From assembly GCF_016757755.1 (NCBI RefSeq), contig NZ_CP068437.1, positions 2,790,001 to 2,854,000 on the forward strand: a stretch of DNA of 64,000 bases, given 5' to 3'. Of this stretch, positions 18,225-27,625 are shown in pieces; position 1 is the first letter of the stretch, and each line of letters starts with the position of its first letter. A model generated the notes under the pieces. It saw only the letters and a program-made list of their open reading frames with translations. It made no database searches and was not told where the DNA came from. The stretch is from Shewanella sp. KX20019. GTDB lineage: Bacteria > Pseudomonadota > Gammaproteobacteria > Enterobacterales > Shewanellaceae. The position numbers and the translations under genes are program-made.

Positions 18225-20051
18225 TTAATAATTTTCATCTATGGCGCTAGTACTGCGGGCACCTGTTTCAGGACTACTTAGGCTAGCTCTCAGTGCTCCG
18301 AAGAGTTCACGTCCCATGCCATAGCTTGTTTTGTGCAGATCGACTTTTTCAGCGGTTCTAGCAAGAAGCTCGGCTTCATCGACTAGAAGACTTAGCTCAC
18401 CTGTCATCGCATTTACACGCACTAAATCACCATTATGGATTTTGGCAATTAAGCCGCCATCGAGTGCTTCAGGTGTTAAGTGGATTGCAGCAGGAACCTT
18501 ACCTGATGCGCCAGACATACGGCCATCGGTAAGCAAAGCAACCTTATAGCCGCGGTCTTGTAGCGTACCTAAAATTGGCGTTAACTTGTGCAGTTCAGGC
18601 ATACCAATAGCTTTAGGGCCCTGTCCTTTCACTACAACGACACAATCTTTATCTAAGTCACCCGCATTAAAGATAGCTTCGAGTTTGTTCTGATCATCAA
18701 TAACAACCGCGGGAGCTTCAACAATGCGATGTTGATCTTGAACTGCAGAGACTTTGATAACCGCTCGACCGAGGTTACCTTTCAGTAACTTTAAGCCACC
18801 GTTGGCTTGGAAAGGTGTATCTAAACTTGTGAGTACTTCAGTGTCTAAGCTCCTGCGCTGACCATCGACCCAAGTTAGTTGACCATCGCGGATCTGAGGT
18901 TCTTGGGTGTAACGCTTAAGCCCATGTCCGACAACAGTGTCTACATCTTCATGCAATAGACCGCCGTCGAGCAGTTCCTTAATCAGGAATGCCATGCCGC
19001 CAGCGGCATGGAAATGGTTAATATCTGCATGCCCGTTTGGATAAACTCGAGCCAATAATGGGACTGCATCAGATAGCTCTGAGAAATCATCCCAGTTAAC
19101 AATAACGCCAGCGGCTCGTGCGGCTGCAACTATGTGCATAGTCAAGTTAGTAGAGCCGCCAGTCGCGAGCAGTGCAACAATACCGTTAACGACAGACTTT
19201 TCTGATACTATCTGTCCAATAGGCGTGTACTGCGTACCCACTTCAGTAAGACGACAAACTTGCTTAGCCGCTGTTTTACTTAATACTTCACGTAGAGGAT
19301 CATCAGGGTTGACGAAAGAGGAGCCAGGTAGTTGTAGGCCCATCACTTCGAGCATCAACTGATTACTATTCGCCGTACCGTAAAAGGTACATGTACCTGC
19401 ACTATGGTAAGACTTTGACTCAGCATCAAGCAATGCTTCTCTATCGACTTCACCTTGAGCATACTTTTGGCGAATACGGGCTTTCTCTTTATTCGGGATC
19501 CCTGACTTCATTGGGCCAGCAGGTACAAACAGCATTGGCAGGTGACCAAAGCTTAAGGCACCAATAAGTAGTCCTGGTACGATTTTATCGCAAATACCCA
19601 GCAATAATGCACCATCGAACATATTGTGTGACAAACCAACAGCCGTGCCCATTGCAATGACTTCACGACTTAATAAGCTCAGCTCCATTCCAGGTTGGCC
19701 TTGCGTTACGCCGTCACACATTGCGGGTACTCCGCCAGCGACTTGCGCTACGCTACCGATTTCGCTACAAGCCTGCTTCAAAAGATCGGGATATTCGCCG
19801 TAAGGCTGGTGCGCAGATAACATGTCATTAAATGAGGTGACAATACCGATATTAGCTTTTGTAAGTTGCTTTATCGCAGATTTGTCTGCGGGATTACACG
19901 CCGCAAAACCATGTGCTAAATTACCGCAACTCAATGCGCTACGATGAACGCCTCTATTTTTTGCATCTTCTAAAGCCGCAAGGTACTTAGCGCGGGAATC
20001 TTTGCTTCGTGCAATAATTCTGTCTGTAACAGACTGTACAACGGTGTGCAT
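18225..20051 (-). CDS. edd: 6-phosphogluconate dehydratase
   Basis: This iron-sulfur dehydratase of the IlvD/Edd family converts 6-phosphogluconate to KDPG. Conserved cysteines are seen in GICDKIVPG and GTCTFYGTANS, with CDGVTQGQPGM near residue 150. The length (608 aa) is usual. AGGAG lies before the ATG. It is 9 bp after pgl and 21 bp before eda, in one operon. With zwf and pgl it gives a complete route from glucose 6-phosphate to pyruvate. Confidence 0.96.
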   Translation of the reverse strand: MHTVVQSVTDRIIARSKDSRAKYLAALEDAKNRGVHRSALSCGNLAHGFAACNPADKSAIKQLTKANIGIVTSFNDMLSAHQPYGEYPDLLKQACSEIGSVAQVAGGVPAMCDGVTQGQPGMELSLLSREVIAMGTAVGLSHNMFDGALLLGICDKIVPGLLIGALSFGHLPMLFVPAGPMKSGIPNKEKARIRQKYAQGEVDREALLDAESKSYHSAGTCTFYGTANSNQLMLEVMGLQLPGSSFVNPDDPLREVLSKTAAKQVCRLTEVGTQYTPIGQIVSEKSVVNGIVALLATGGSTNLTMHIVAAARAAGVIVNWDDFSELSDAVPLLARVYPNGHADINHFHAAGGMAFLIKELLDGGLLHEDVDTVVGHGLKRYTQEPQIRDGQLTWVDGQRRSLDTEVLTSLDTPFQANGGLKLLKGNLGRAVIKVSAVQDQHRIVEAPAVVIDDQNKLEAIFNAGDLDKDCVVVVKGQGPKAIGMPELHKLTPILGTLQDRGYKVALLTDGRMSGASGKVPAAIHLTPEALDGGLIAKIHNGDLVRVNAMTGELSLLVDEAELLARTAEKVDLHKTSYGMGRELFGALRASLSSPETGARSTSAIDENY

Positions 20052-20060
20052 AATTACTCC

Positions 20061-20765
20061 TTAGGCGCTCCAGTAAACATCAACAGGCGTTTTGTGCTGA
20101 TCGAGTACAGCTCTGATCGGCATTTCACTACTATCATTGTCTGCTAGTGCTTGTCGATAAACATCAAGTTTCTGTTCACCAACGATATGTAAATAGATTT
20201 GACGGCTAGCGAGAATGCCAGCCTTTGACAGCGATATACGTGCATGTGGTGCATTACCAGGGGTAACTGCTACACATAAATCTTTTGTTGTTAGTGCATT
20301 TTCAAGCTCTTGCGCTTCAGCGCAAGGAAACCAAGAACAGGTATGTCCGTCATTACCCATACCGAGTACCACTACATCAAACGGTTTCGGAAAATGTGCT
20401 AGCTGTTCCATAGTCATGACTCGCCCCTCTTCCGGAGTAGAGTACATATTTTTCAGACCACAAAACTTGGCATTAGCGGCACGATTTTTAAGCAAGTTAT
20501 TTCTAACCAGTCTTTCATTAGAGTCGCCATGATCGTTGTCGACCCACCGTTCATCAGCCAATGTAATGTAGACGTCGTTCCAATCAATAGATCTCTTACT
20601 TAATAACTCAAAAAGCTTTAAAGGTGTCGAGCCGCCAGAAACGACTAAGCTTGCCTTTCCCTTAGCATCAACAGCTTCTTGTAACTGGTTGGCGATTCGG
20701 TCAGCAAGCTGCACTTCAAGCGCATCTTTACTATCGAATGATTTGAAAACGCTTTCTTTAATCAT
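20061..20765 (-). CDS. pgl: 6-phosphogluconolactonase (DevB type)
   Basis: This enzyme hydrolyses 6-phosphogluconolactone, the product of Zwf. It is the short DevB/SOL type, as judged by SGGSTPLKLFELL, the LADERWV segment and GMGNDGHTCSWFP. The length is 234 aa. It sits 9 bp downstream of zwf and 9 bp upstream of edd, so it shares the HexR-controlled operon. Confidence 0.95.
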   Translation of the reverse strand: MIKESVFKSFDSKDALEVQLADRIANQLQEAVDAKGKASLVVSGGSTPLKLFELLSKRSIDWNDVYITLADERWVDNDHGDSNERLVRNNLLKNRAANAKFCGLKNMYSTPEEGRVMTMEQLAHFPKPFDVVVLGMGNDGHTCSWFPCAEAQELENALTTKDLCVAVTPGNAPHARISLSKAGILASRQIYLHIVGEQKLDVYRQALADNDSSEMPIRAVLDQHKTPVDVYWSA

Positions 20766-20774
20766 CAGTATCCC

Positions 20775-22247
20775 CTACTCGTCCCAAGAACGGCCGTCTT
20801 TAGTAATCAAGGCAATAGAAGCAACAGGTCCCCATGTCCCAGCAGGATATGGCTTAGGTTTTTCGTCAGTTTCTTCCCAAGCTTGGATAATGCCATCAAC
20901 CCAATTCCACGCTTGTTCTACTTCATCGCGACGAACAAACAGAGCCTGATTTCCCAACATCGCTTCTAATAACAAACGTTCATATGCATCAGCAATGCGC
21001 TCATTTTTGAAGGTGTCAGAAAAACTCAGATCGAGCTTGGTTGTTTGTAGGCGCTGCTTTTCACCTAAGCCAGGCACTTTATTAAGCATTTGGATCTCAA
21101 CCCCTTCATGAGGCTGAAGACGAATTGTCAGTTTATTTGGCGGCAAGTTACGGTAATTAGAGCTATATAAGTTATGTGGCGGATTCTTGAAATAAACCAC
21201 AATTTCAGAACTCTTAAATGGCATACGTTTGCCACTTCTTAAATAGAATGGCACGCCAGCCCAACGCCAGTTATCAATATCGACTCTAAGTGCAACGAAA
21301 GTTTCAGCGTTGGAATGAACATTAGCGCCCTCTTCCTCTAGATAGCCAGGTACTGGAGCCCCTTTTAGGAATCCGCTGGAGTACTGACCACGAACTGTAT
21401 TTTCGTAGATATTATCAGAGTTTATCGGGCGTAGTGACTTAAGTACTTTGACTTTCTCATCACGAATATTATCGGCGTCAAGATTGACAGGAGGATCCAT
21501 AGCAACCAGCGTCAATACTTGCAGTAGATGGTTCTGGATCATATCGCGCATCTGACCCGCTTTATCGAAGTAACCCCAACGTCCTTCAATACCCACCTCT
21601 TCAGCAACGGTGAGTTGCACATGGTCAATGGTACGATTATCCCACTTAGATGCGAACAGTGAATTAGCAAAACGTAGCGCAAGTAGGTTTTGAACCGTTT
21701 CCTTACCTAAGTAATGGTCTATTCGGTAAACTTGATTTTCGTTGAAGTAGGCAGAAACTTGGTCGTTGATAATTTTAGAAGTAGCGAGATCTGAGCCAAT
21801 AGGTTTTTCTAACACAACTCGAGAATCAGGGAAGATGAGATTTTGTTCGTTTAGGCAGCGGCATATATCACCGAAAATAGAAGGCGGTGTAGCAAAGTAA
21901 CTTACCATCACTCTTTTTTCAGGCTCTAAAACATCATGGAACGCCTTATACCCCTCTGAAACCGTGAAATTTGTGCCTACATAATGACAGCGATCTAAAA
22001 AACGATTTACGGTGTCTTCACACAATTCGTCTTTTACAAAGGTCTTCAATGCCGTAGTCACTAATTCACGATACTCCTCTTGAGTAAAGTCATCTTTTGC
22101 AACGCCTAGTACTTTGGTCTCTACATTCAATAAGTTTGCTTTATCTAACTGATATAGAGATGGCAACAATTTTCGCTTAGCGAGGTCGCCCTTGGTACCA
22201 AATAGAACAAAATCACAAGCTTTGGCTTCTGGTGTTGTTATGCCCAT
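20775..22247 (-). CDS. zwf: Glucose-6-phosphate 1-dehydrogenase
   Basis: This is the entry enzyme of the oxidative pentose phosphate and Entner-Doudoroff pathways. The coenzyme-binding segment FGTKGDLAKRKLLPSLYQL lies near the N-terminus, and the active-site peptide is RIDHYLGKETVQN. I place the start at ATG 22247, giving 490 aa, which matches the family length; AAGGAG lies 11 nt upstream. The open frame extends to 22322, but that extension would run into the HexR-like site at 22310-22324. It is the first gene of zwf-pgl-edd-eda and is divergent from hexR. Confidence 0.95.
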   Translation of the reverse strand: MGITTPEAKACDFVLFGTKGDLAKRKLLPSLYQLDKANLLNVETKVLGVAKDDFTQEEYRELVTTALKTFVKDELCEDTVNRFLDRCHYVGTNFTVSEGYKAFHDVLEPEKRVMVSYFATPPSIFGDICRCLNEQNLIFPDSRVVLEKPIGSDLATSKIINDQVSAYFNENQVYRIDHYLGKETVQNLLALRFANSLFASKWDNRTIDHVQLTVAEEVGIEGRWGYFDKAGQMRDMIQNHLLQVLTLVAMDPPVNLDADNIRDEKVKVLKSLRPINSDNIYENTVRGQYSSGFLKGAPVPGYLEEEGANVHSNAETFVALRVDIDNWRWAGVPFYLRSGKRMPFKSSEIVVYFKNPPHNLYSSNYRNLPPNKLTIRLQPHEGVEIQMLNKVPGLGEKQRLQTTKLDLSFSDTFKNERIADAYERLLLEAMLGNQALFVRRDEVEQAWNWVDGIIQAWEETDEKPKPYPAGTWGPVASIALITKDGRSWDE

Positions 22248-22309
22248 AGCTTCAACATCTCCTTTTGATCCTGTGTCCCACCATTTTTGATGAGATTTCA
22301 CATATTTGT

Positions 22310-22324
22310 TGTAATATAACAACA
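22310..22324. promoter_or_regulatory. HexR-like operator upstream of zwf
   Basis: TGTAATATAACAACA matches the Shewanella/gammaproteobacterial HexR consensus (TGTARTWWWAYTACA, from knowledge) at 14 of 15 positions. It lies 63 bp upstream of the zwf start. HexR represses central carbon genes and is released by KDPG, which is made by this operon. Confidence 0.75.
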
Positions 22325-22408
22325 GATATCAAGAATTGCATCTAAATTCTCTAATAAACTTCAACTCAGTCTATTAGGCATGTTGACGCAATTTCTGATA
22401 TGCTTTCG

Positions 22409-22432
22409 TGATAAAATTACTGAATTTTATCA
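22409..22432. promoter_or_regulatory. Unassigned inverted repeat between zwf and hexR
   Basis: TGATAAAATT and its exact reverse complement are separated by ACTG. It does not match the HexR consensus. It lies midway in the divergent promoter region and could be an operator for a second regulator. Confidence 0.45.
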
Positions 22433-22521
22433 TCTTTGTACCTGTTATCTTTATAATTTTATTTCAGCTTAGGTGCTTTGCCAGCCTTGTACATGGTTTG
22501 CCAGTTACAGCACTATAACAA

Positions 22522-22536
22522 CATAATAAAACTACA
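22522..22536. promoter_or_regulatory. HexR-like operator upstream of hexR
   Basis: CATAATAAAACTACA matches the HexR consensus at 13 of 15 positions and ends 24 bp before the hexR start codon. It points to autoregulation. Confidence 0.6.
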
Positions 22537-22560
22537 TTACTATTGAATGGACATACGTAT

Positions 22561-23415
22561 ATGAATACCTTAGAAAAGGTCCAAAAAAGCCTTACCCATT
22601 TTAGTAAATCTGAACGTAAAGTAGCCGAAGTTATCCTTTCTTCACCGCAAACGGCAATTCACTCTAGTATAGCTACACTGGCCAAAATGGCAGATGTCAG
22701 TGAACCGACGGTAAACCGTTTCTGCCGCCGTCTTGATACTAAGGGTTTCCCAGACTTTAAGTTGCACCTTGCCCAAAGCCTTGCTAATGGTACACCATAT
22801 GTAAGCCGCCACGTAGAAGAGGACGATAGCCCAGACTCATATACTACAAAAATATTTGAGTCATCGATGGCATCGCTCGATACCGCGAGACAAAGCATAG
22901 ATACCGCTGCAATTAACAAGGCTGTTGATGTTCTTACTCAAGCAAAGAAAATCTCTTTCTTTGGTCTTGGTGCATCAGCATCCGTTGCTCATGACGCCCA
23001 AAATAAATTTTTCCGCTTTAATGTTCCAGTCATCTGCTTTGACGATGTTCTTATGCAACGCATGAGTTGTATTAACAGCAATGAAGGTGACGTTGTGGTA
23101 CTTATTTCACATACAGGCCGAACTAAGTCACTCATTGATATAGCAAAGCTGGCTAGAGAGAATGGCGCTGCCGTCATAGGTATCACCGCCCGTAACTCGC
23201 CTCTCTCTACCGTCTGTACACTGCCTGTAACGATGGAAGTCCCAGAAGACACAGATATGTACCTCCCTATGGCTTCACGTTTGGCACAGTTGGTTATAAT
23301 TGATGTATTAGCGACAGGATTTACATTGCGAAGAGGTCCTCGATTCCGTGAAAACCTGAAGCGAGTTAAAGAAGTATTGAAAGAATCTAGAATAGACAAA
23401 GATCCCATTCTGTAA
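22561..23415 (+). CDS. hexR: HexR, RpiR-family regulator of central carbon metabolism
   Basis: This is a dimeric regulator with an N-terminal helix-turn-helix domain (residues 1-77; SIATLAKMADVSEPTVNRFCRR is the recognition region) and a C-terminal SIS sugar-phosphate domain (about 120-250; SFFGLGASASVAHD, VVLISHTGRTKSLID). KDPG is the known effector in the family. I use ATG 22561, giving 284 aa, the family length; the frame opens at a TTG at 22543. It is divergent from zwf and 184 bp before pykA. HexR-like boxes lie before zwf, hexR and pykA. Confidence 0.95.
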   Translation: MNTLEKVQKSLTHFSKSERKVAEVILSSPQTAIHSSIATLAKMADVSEPTVNRFCRRLDTKGFPDFKLHLAQSLANGTPYVSRHVEEDDSPDSYTTKIFESSMASLDTARQSIDTAAINKAVDVLTQAKKISFFGLGASASVAHDAQNKFFRFNVPVICFDDVLMQRMSCINSNEGDVVVLISHTGRTKSLIDIAKLARENGAAVIGITARNSPLSTVCTLPVTMEVPEDTDMYLPMASRLAQLVIIDVLATGFTLRRGPRFRENLKRVKEVLKESRIDKDPIL

Positions 23416-23524
23416 GTGGCTTTCGACATGACTTGGGACAGTTTAGCCATCGCTATACTGTCCTTTAGTCTAATAATGTTGCAATGGCTCACAAAATTAA
23501 AAACTTGAGATAGATCATTTTGTT

Positions 23525-23539
23525 CGTAATTTTACTACA
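23525..23539. promoter_or_regulatory. HexR-like operator upstream of pykA
   Basis: CGTAATTTTACTACA matches the HexR consensus at 14 of 15 positions and lies 61 bp upstream of the pykA start. It suggests that pykA has its own HexR-controlled promoter besides read-through from hexR. Confidence 0.75.
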
Positions 23540-23599
23540 ATTAAGGGTATTGTCTGTTAATATAGTGTCAGAATTTTTTAAAACTTAACGGAGTATGTC

Positions 23600-25039
23600 A
23601 TGTTCCGCAGAACCAAAATTGTAACAACTTTGGGCCCAGCCACTGATCGTGATGACAACCTACGCCGCATTATTGCTGCCGGCGCTAACGTTGTTCGCTT
23701 AAACTTCTCTCACGGTGTACCAGAAGATCACAAAAAACGCGCAGACGATACACGAGCTATTGCGAAAGAGCTCGGTGTACACGTTGCCGTACTTGGCGAT
23801 CTACAAGGTCCTAAAATTCGTATTTCAACTTTTAAAGACAACAAAAAGGTACAGCTAACCTTAGGGCAAGCTTATACCTTAGATGGTGATCTTGGAAAAG
23901 GCGAAGGCGATGAGAATCAAGTGGGTATCGATTATAAAGAGCTACCAAAAGATGTCAGCCTAGGCGACATTCTGATGCTCGATGATGGTCGTGTTCAGTT
24001 ACGAGTTGAAAAAGTAGACGGTAATAAAGTTCACACTATTGTTACTGTTGCTGGTCCTTTATCTAATAATAAAGGCATCAACAAGCAAGGCGGTGGTTTA
24101 TCTGCTGCTGCGTTAACTGAAAAAGATAAGCGCGATATCATCACTGCAGCGGAGATTAAAGTTGATTATTTAGCAGTATCTTTCCCACGTAGTGGCGCTG
24201 ACCTCAATTATGCACGTGATTTAGCACAAAAAGCCGGTAGTAACGCGCTGATAGTGTCTAAAGTTGAGCGTGCTGAAGCTGTAGTTTCTGATGAAGCTAT
24301 GGATGACGTTATCATCGCATCAGATGCCGTTATGGTTGCACGTGGCGATCTGGGTGTTGAGATTGGTGATCCAGCACTTGTTGCTGTTCAAAAGAAACTG
24401 ATTAGCCGCTCTCGTCAGCTTAATAAGCCAGTTATCACAGCGACTCAAATGATGGAGTCAATGATAACAAGCCCAATGCCAACTCGTGCTGAAGTCATGG
24501 ACGTTGCAAACGCAGTGCTTGATGGAACTGACGCTGTGATGCTTTCAGCTGAAACCGCTGCCGGTGACTTCCCAGAAGAAACTGTTAAAGCGATGTCTGA
24601 AGTTTGTTTAGGTGCAGAGTTACACCCAAGTGTACAAGTATCGAAGCATAGACTTGATCAACAGTTCACCACAATTGAAGAGACTATTGCGCTTTCAACA
24701 ATGTATGCTGCAAACCATTTAGATGGTGTTAAAGCAATTGTTGCATTGACAGAGTCTGGTGCTACGCCGCAAATGATGTCTCGTATCAGTTCAGCGCTAC
24801 CGATTTTTGCGTTGTCACGTCATGAAGTGACTCTTGCTAAGATGGCACTTTACCGTGGAGTTCAACCTGTCTATTTTGATTCAACAGCTTATGCTCCTGA
24901 AGTAATTGCTCAAAAAGCCTTAGAAACCTTAACTGCTGCCGGTTACCTACAAAGTGGTGACATGGCGATGATGACTAAAGGTGATGCAATGGAAACTGTT
25001 GGTGGTACTAACACTAGCAAGGTTGTCATTGTAGCCTAG
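23600..25039 (+). CDS. pykA: Pyruvate kinase
   Basis: This enzyme converts phosphoenolpyruvate and ADP to pyruvate and ATP. The N-terminal segment RRTKIVTTLGPATD, the catalytic barrel with VARGDLGVEIG and the metal/nucleotide region KPVITATQMMESM are typical. The length (479 aa) fits the PykA type. CGGAG is before the ATG. It is preceded by a HexR-like site and followed by a strong terminator. Confidence 0.96.
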   Translation: MFRRTKIVTTLGPATDRDDNLRRIIAAGANVVRLNFSHGVPEDHKKRADDTRAIAKELGVHVAVLGDLQGPKIRISTFKDNKKVQLTLGQAYTLDGDLGKGEGDENQVGIDYKELPKDVSLGDILMLDDGRVQLRVEKVDGNKVHTIVTVAGPLSNNKGINKQGGGLSAAALTEKDKRDIITAAEIKVDYLAVSFPRSGADLNYARDLAQKAGSNALIVSKVERAEAVVSDEAMDDVIIASDAVMVARGDLGVEIGDPALVAVQKKLISRSRQLNKPVITATQMMESMITSPMPTRAEVMDVANAVLDGTDAVMLSAETAAGDFPEETVKAMSEVCLGAELHPSVQVSKHRLDQQFTTIEETIALSTMYAANHLDGVKAIVALTESGATPQMMSRISSALPIFALSRHEVTLAKMALYRGVQPVYFDSTAYAPEVIAQKALETLTAAGYLQSGDMAMMTKGDAMETVGGTNTSKVVIVA

Positions 25040-25077
25040 TTTATGACTCGTTTGAGTCTTAACAAAGCGCCTTAAAT

Positions 25078-25114
25078 AAATGCATGTCAGTTAATTACTG
25101 GCATGCATTTTTTG
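25078..25114 (+). terminator. Rho-independent terminator after pykA
   Basis: AAATGCATGTCAG and CTGGCATGCATTT pair (one G-T pair) around a 7-nt loop and are followed by TTT. It is 38 bp after the pykA stop. Confidence 0.9.
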
Positions 25115-25237
25115 TATCCTGCCTACATACTATCTCTTTAAGTCTCATCAAAAATCTTGTATCCCTCCTTTATCCACCGGTCAATCAATTTTGTTAATGG
25201 AGCGTGGGTGGAAGCTTTGACTTAATACTGTCGGCAT

Positions 25238-25272
25238 AAAAAAATCCGCTGAATTAAATTCAACGGATTTTA
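25238..25272 (-). terminator. Rho-independent terminator after fadE
   Basis: On the minus strand AAAATCCG(T)TGAATT pairs with AATTCAGCGGATTTT and is followed by a T-run. It lies 66 bp downstream of the fadE stop. Confidence 0.85.
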
Positions 25273-25337
25273 TGTCTAGCTGTATGCATCAATAATCTGC
25301 AATAGCTGAAAAAGGTATTTTACAGCCCCACAGTCCT

Positions 25338-27620
25338 TTATAGTACTTCGAAGTCATCCACATTTATCGCAGCCAATCGTAATTGATCCGCGTCACTCAG
25401 CTGTTGATGCTCTGCCTTATTGATTAAATCAAGCTCAAGAGCTGATTCAAACAATGTTTGCGGCTCAAGTTTCCGCGGCAAGCTCCCCTCTCTTTGTGCC
25501 TGCTTTAATCGCCTAAAGAGTACTTTGCACTCATGTTTGGCGATAAAGGCATTTTCTACCTCTGCTATTCCGCTTTTATCGTCTTTGATGTTAGGACACA
25601 AGAACGTCAATCTATCGCGAGCAGGACCTGGTGTGCTCATAGAATTGCACACCTCAATTGATAACTGATCATCAGGCAGGTTAAAGTGATTGCCTAGTGG
25701 GAAAATCATCACCCTCAGCAAGGCTGCCACTGCGCGGTTGGGGAAGTTACGAATCGCTTCATCGAGTGCTTTAGCTGCTAAATGTAATCGAGTTGCCATC
25801 ACATGTTTAACCGTAGGCAGATCATCAAACTGGCGACCATTATCTTCAAACAACTTTAACGTTGCAGATGCTAAGTATAACTGGCTGAGTACATCACCCA
25901 TTCTAGCACTCAACATCTCTTTACGTTTAAGATCCCCGCCTAACATCAACATCGACATATCCGTCATTATCGCTAATGCAGAAGATATACGTGTCATACT
26001 TTTATAGTACTGCTTTGTTTCGCCACTGACTGGAGACGCGGCAAACACACTCCCCGACAATGCGTGACTAAAAGCACTAAAGGCATTACGAGCTGCATAA
26101 CCAATATGGCCCGTTAAAAGTGCATCAAATCGCTCAAGACCTGCAGGCTTATCTTCCATTCCCGCGGCTTCCATTTCCGCCAACACATAGGGGTGACAGC
26201 GTGTCGCTCCCTGACCAAAAATCATTAAACTGCGGGTCAGAATATTCGCGCCCTCTACCGTAATAGCTATGGGTTGCGCTATATAAGCATTCCCTAGATA
26301 ATTTTTCGGACCTAATTGGATGCCCTTACCCGATTGAATATCCATAGCATCGTCCATGACTTGGCGACCCAACTCTGTCATATGATATTTGGCAATTGCG
26401 GTAACAATAGAGGGCTTTACGTTAAGATCGATTCCCGTCGTCGTTAATCGTCTTGCAGCTTCCAACTGGTAAGTATTACTAATGATCCGCGCTAACGCTT
26501 CTTGTACACCTTCAAACTGACCAATTGGCATACCAAATTGTTGTCTTACAGCACTGTAAGCCGTTGTGGATTTAGTCGCCATCTGCCCTAAAGCTGTAGA
26601 AAGCGCAGGTAATGAAATTCCCCGCCCAGCAGATAAACACTCAACCAGCATTCGCCAGCCACGGCCCGCGTACTGCGGCCCACCAATGATCCAATCTAGC
26701 GGAATAAAGACTTCCTTGCCGTGAGTAGTACCGTTCATAAAGGCCAAGTGTAATGGGTTATGACGACGGCCAATTTCAACACCAGGGTGATCAGTTGGGA
26801 TCAGTGCACATGTGATACCTATATGCTTTTGCTCTCCAAGCAGTCCGTCTGGATCATACATCTGAAAAGCGAGTCCTAATACATCAGCCACAGGGGCAAG
26901 TGTTATATAGCGTTTATTCCAATTGAGCTTTAAACCTAAGGTTTCTTCACCATTAAACTCTTGGCGACAGACAATCCCACTATCAGGAATTGCACCAGCA
27001 TCACTGCCAGCTTCAGGCCCAGTTAGAGCAAAACAAGGGATAGCCTGTCCGTCGGCTAGTTTCGGTAACCAAAAATCCTTTTGCTCCGTTGTACCGTAAT
27101 GCGTTAGCAACTCCCCAGGGCCTAGAGAGTTAGGCACCATCACAGTAACAGCAGCACTCACACTTCTGCTGGCAATTTTACTCACTATCGTAGAGTTGGC
27201 ATAAGCAGAAAAGGCACGACCACCGAACTTTTTGGGAATAATCAGGGCAAAAAAGCCCTCTTTCTTAAAGTACTGCCAAAGCTCCGGAGGAAGATCCTTG
27301 CGATTAGTCACGATGTCATAATCGTCAATCATAGCTAACGCCGTTTCGACTTGATTACCTATAAAATCTTGTTCTTCAGAAGTTAATGTCGGTTTACCGT
27401 AACTATGTAAGGTTTGCCAATTAGGTTTCCCCTTAAAAAGCTCTCCCTCCCACCAGACATCGCCCGCTTCCATTGCTTCTTTTTCGGTATCCGACAAAGG
27501 AGGCAGCACTTTCTTAAAAAAACTAAAAACAGGCCGCGTCACCAGCTGCATTCTAATGCTCTTCACACTAAATATGACCACGACAGCGACAATCAAGAGT
27601 ACTAATAACGTAATAAACAT
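25338..27620 (-). CDS. fadE: Acyl-CoA dehydrogenase FadE
   Basis: This FAD enzyme performs the first step of fatty acid beta-oxidation. An N-terminal hydrophobic segment (MFITLLVLLIVAVVVIFSV) anchors it to the membrane, as in the large FadE type. The dehydrogenase core includes CFALTGPEAGSDAG and the FAD/acyl region QFGMPIGQFEGVQEALARI, and a DUF1974-type C-terminal part follows. The length (760 aa) suits the group. It lies 5 bp after the psrA-like gene, so both are co-transcribed and probably repressed by PsrA in the absence of long-chain acyl-CoA. Confidence 0.93.
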   Translation of the reverse strand: MFITLLVLLIVAVVVIFSVKSIRMQLVTRPVFSFFKKVLPPLSDTEKEAMEAGDVWWEGELFKGKPNWQTLHSYGKPTLTSEEQDFIGNQVETALAMIDDYDIVTNRKDLPPELWQYFKKEGFFALIIPKKFGGRAFSAYANSTIVSKIASRSVSAAVTVMVPNSLGPGELLTHYGTTEQKDFWLPKLADGQAIPCFALTGPEAGSDAGAIPDSGIVCRQEFNGEETLGLKLNWNKRYITLAPVADVLGLAFQMYDPDGLLGEQKHIGITCALIPTDHPGVEIGRRHNPLHLAFMNGTTHGKEVFIPLDWIIGGPQYAGRGWRMLVECLSAGRGISLPALSTALGQMATKSTTAYSAVRQQFGMPIGQFEGVQEALARIISNTYQLEAARRLTTTGIDLNVKPSIVTAIAKYHMTELGRQVMDDAMDIQSGKGIQLGPKNYLGNAYIAQPIAITVEGANILTRSLMIFGQGATRCHPYVLAEMEAAGMEDKPAGLERFDALLTGHIGYAARNAFSAFSHALSGSVFAASPVSGETKQYYKSMTRISSALAIMTDMSMLMLGGDLKRKEMLSARMGDVLSQLYLASATLKLFEDNGRQFDDLPTVKHVMATRLHLAAKALDEAIRNFPNRAVAALLRVMIFPLGNHFNLPDDQLSIEVCNSMSTPGPARDRLTFLCPNIKDDKSGIAEVENAFIAKHECKVLFRRLKQAQREGSLPRKLEPQTLFESALELDLINKAEHQQLSDADQLRLAAINVDDFEVL

Positions 27621-27625
27621 AATTT

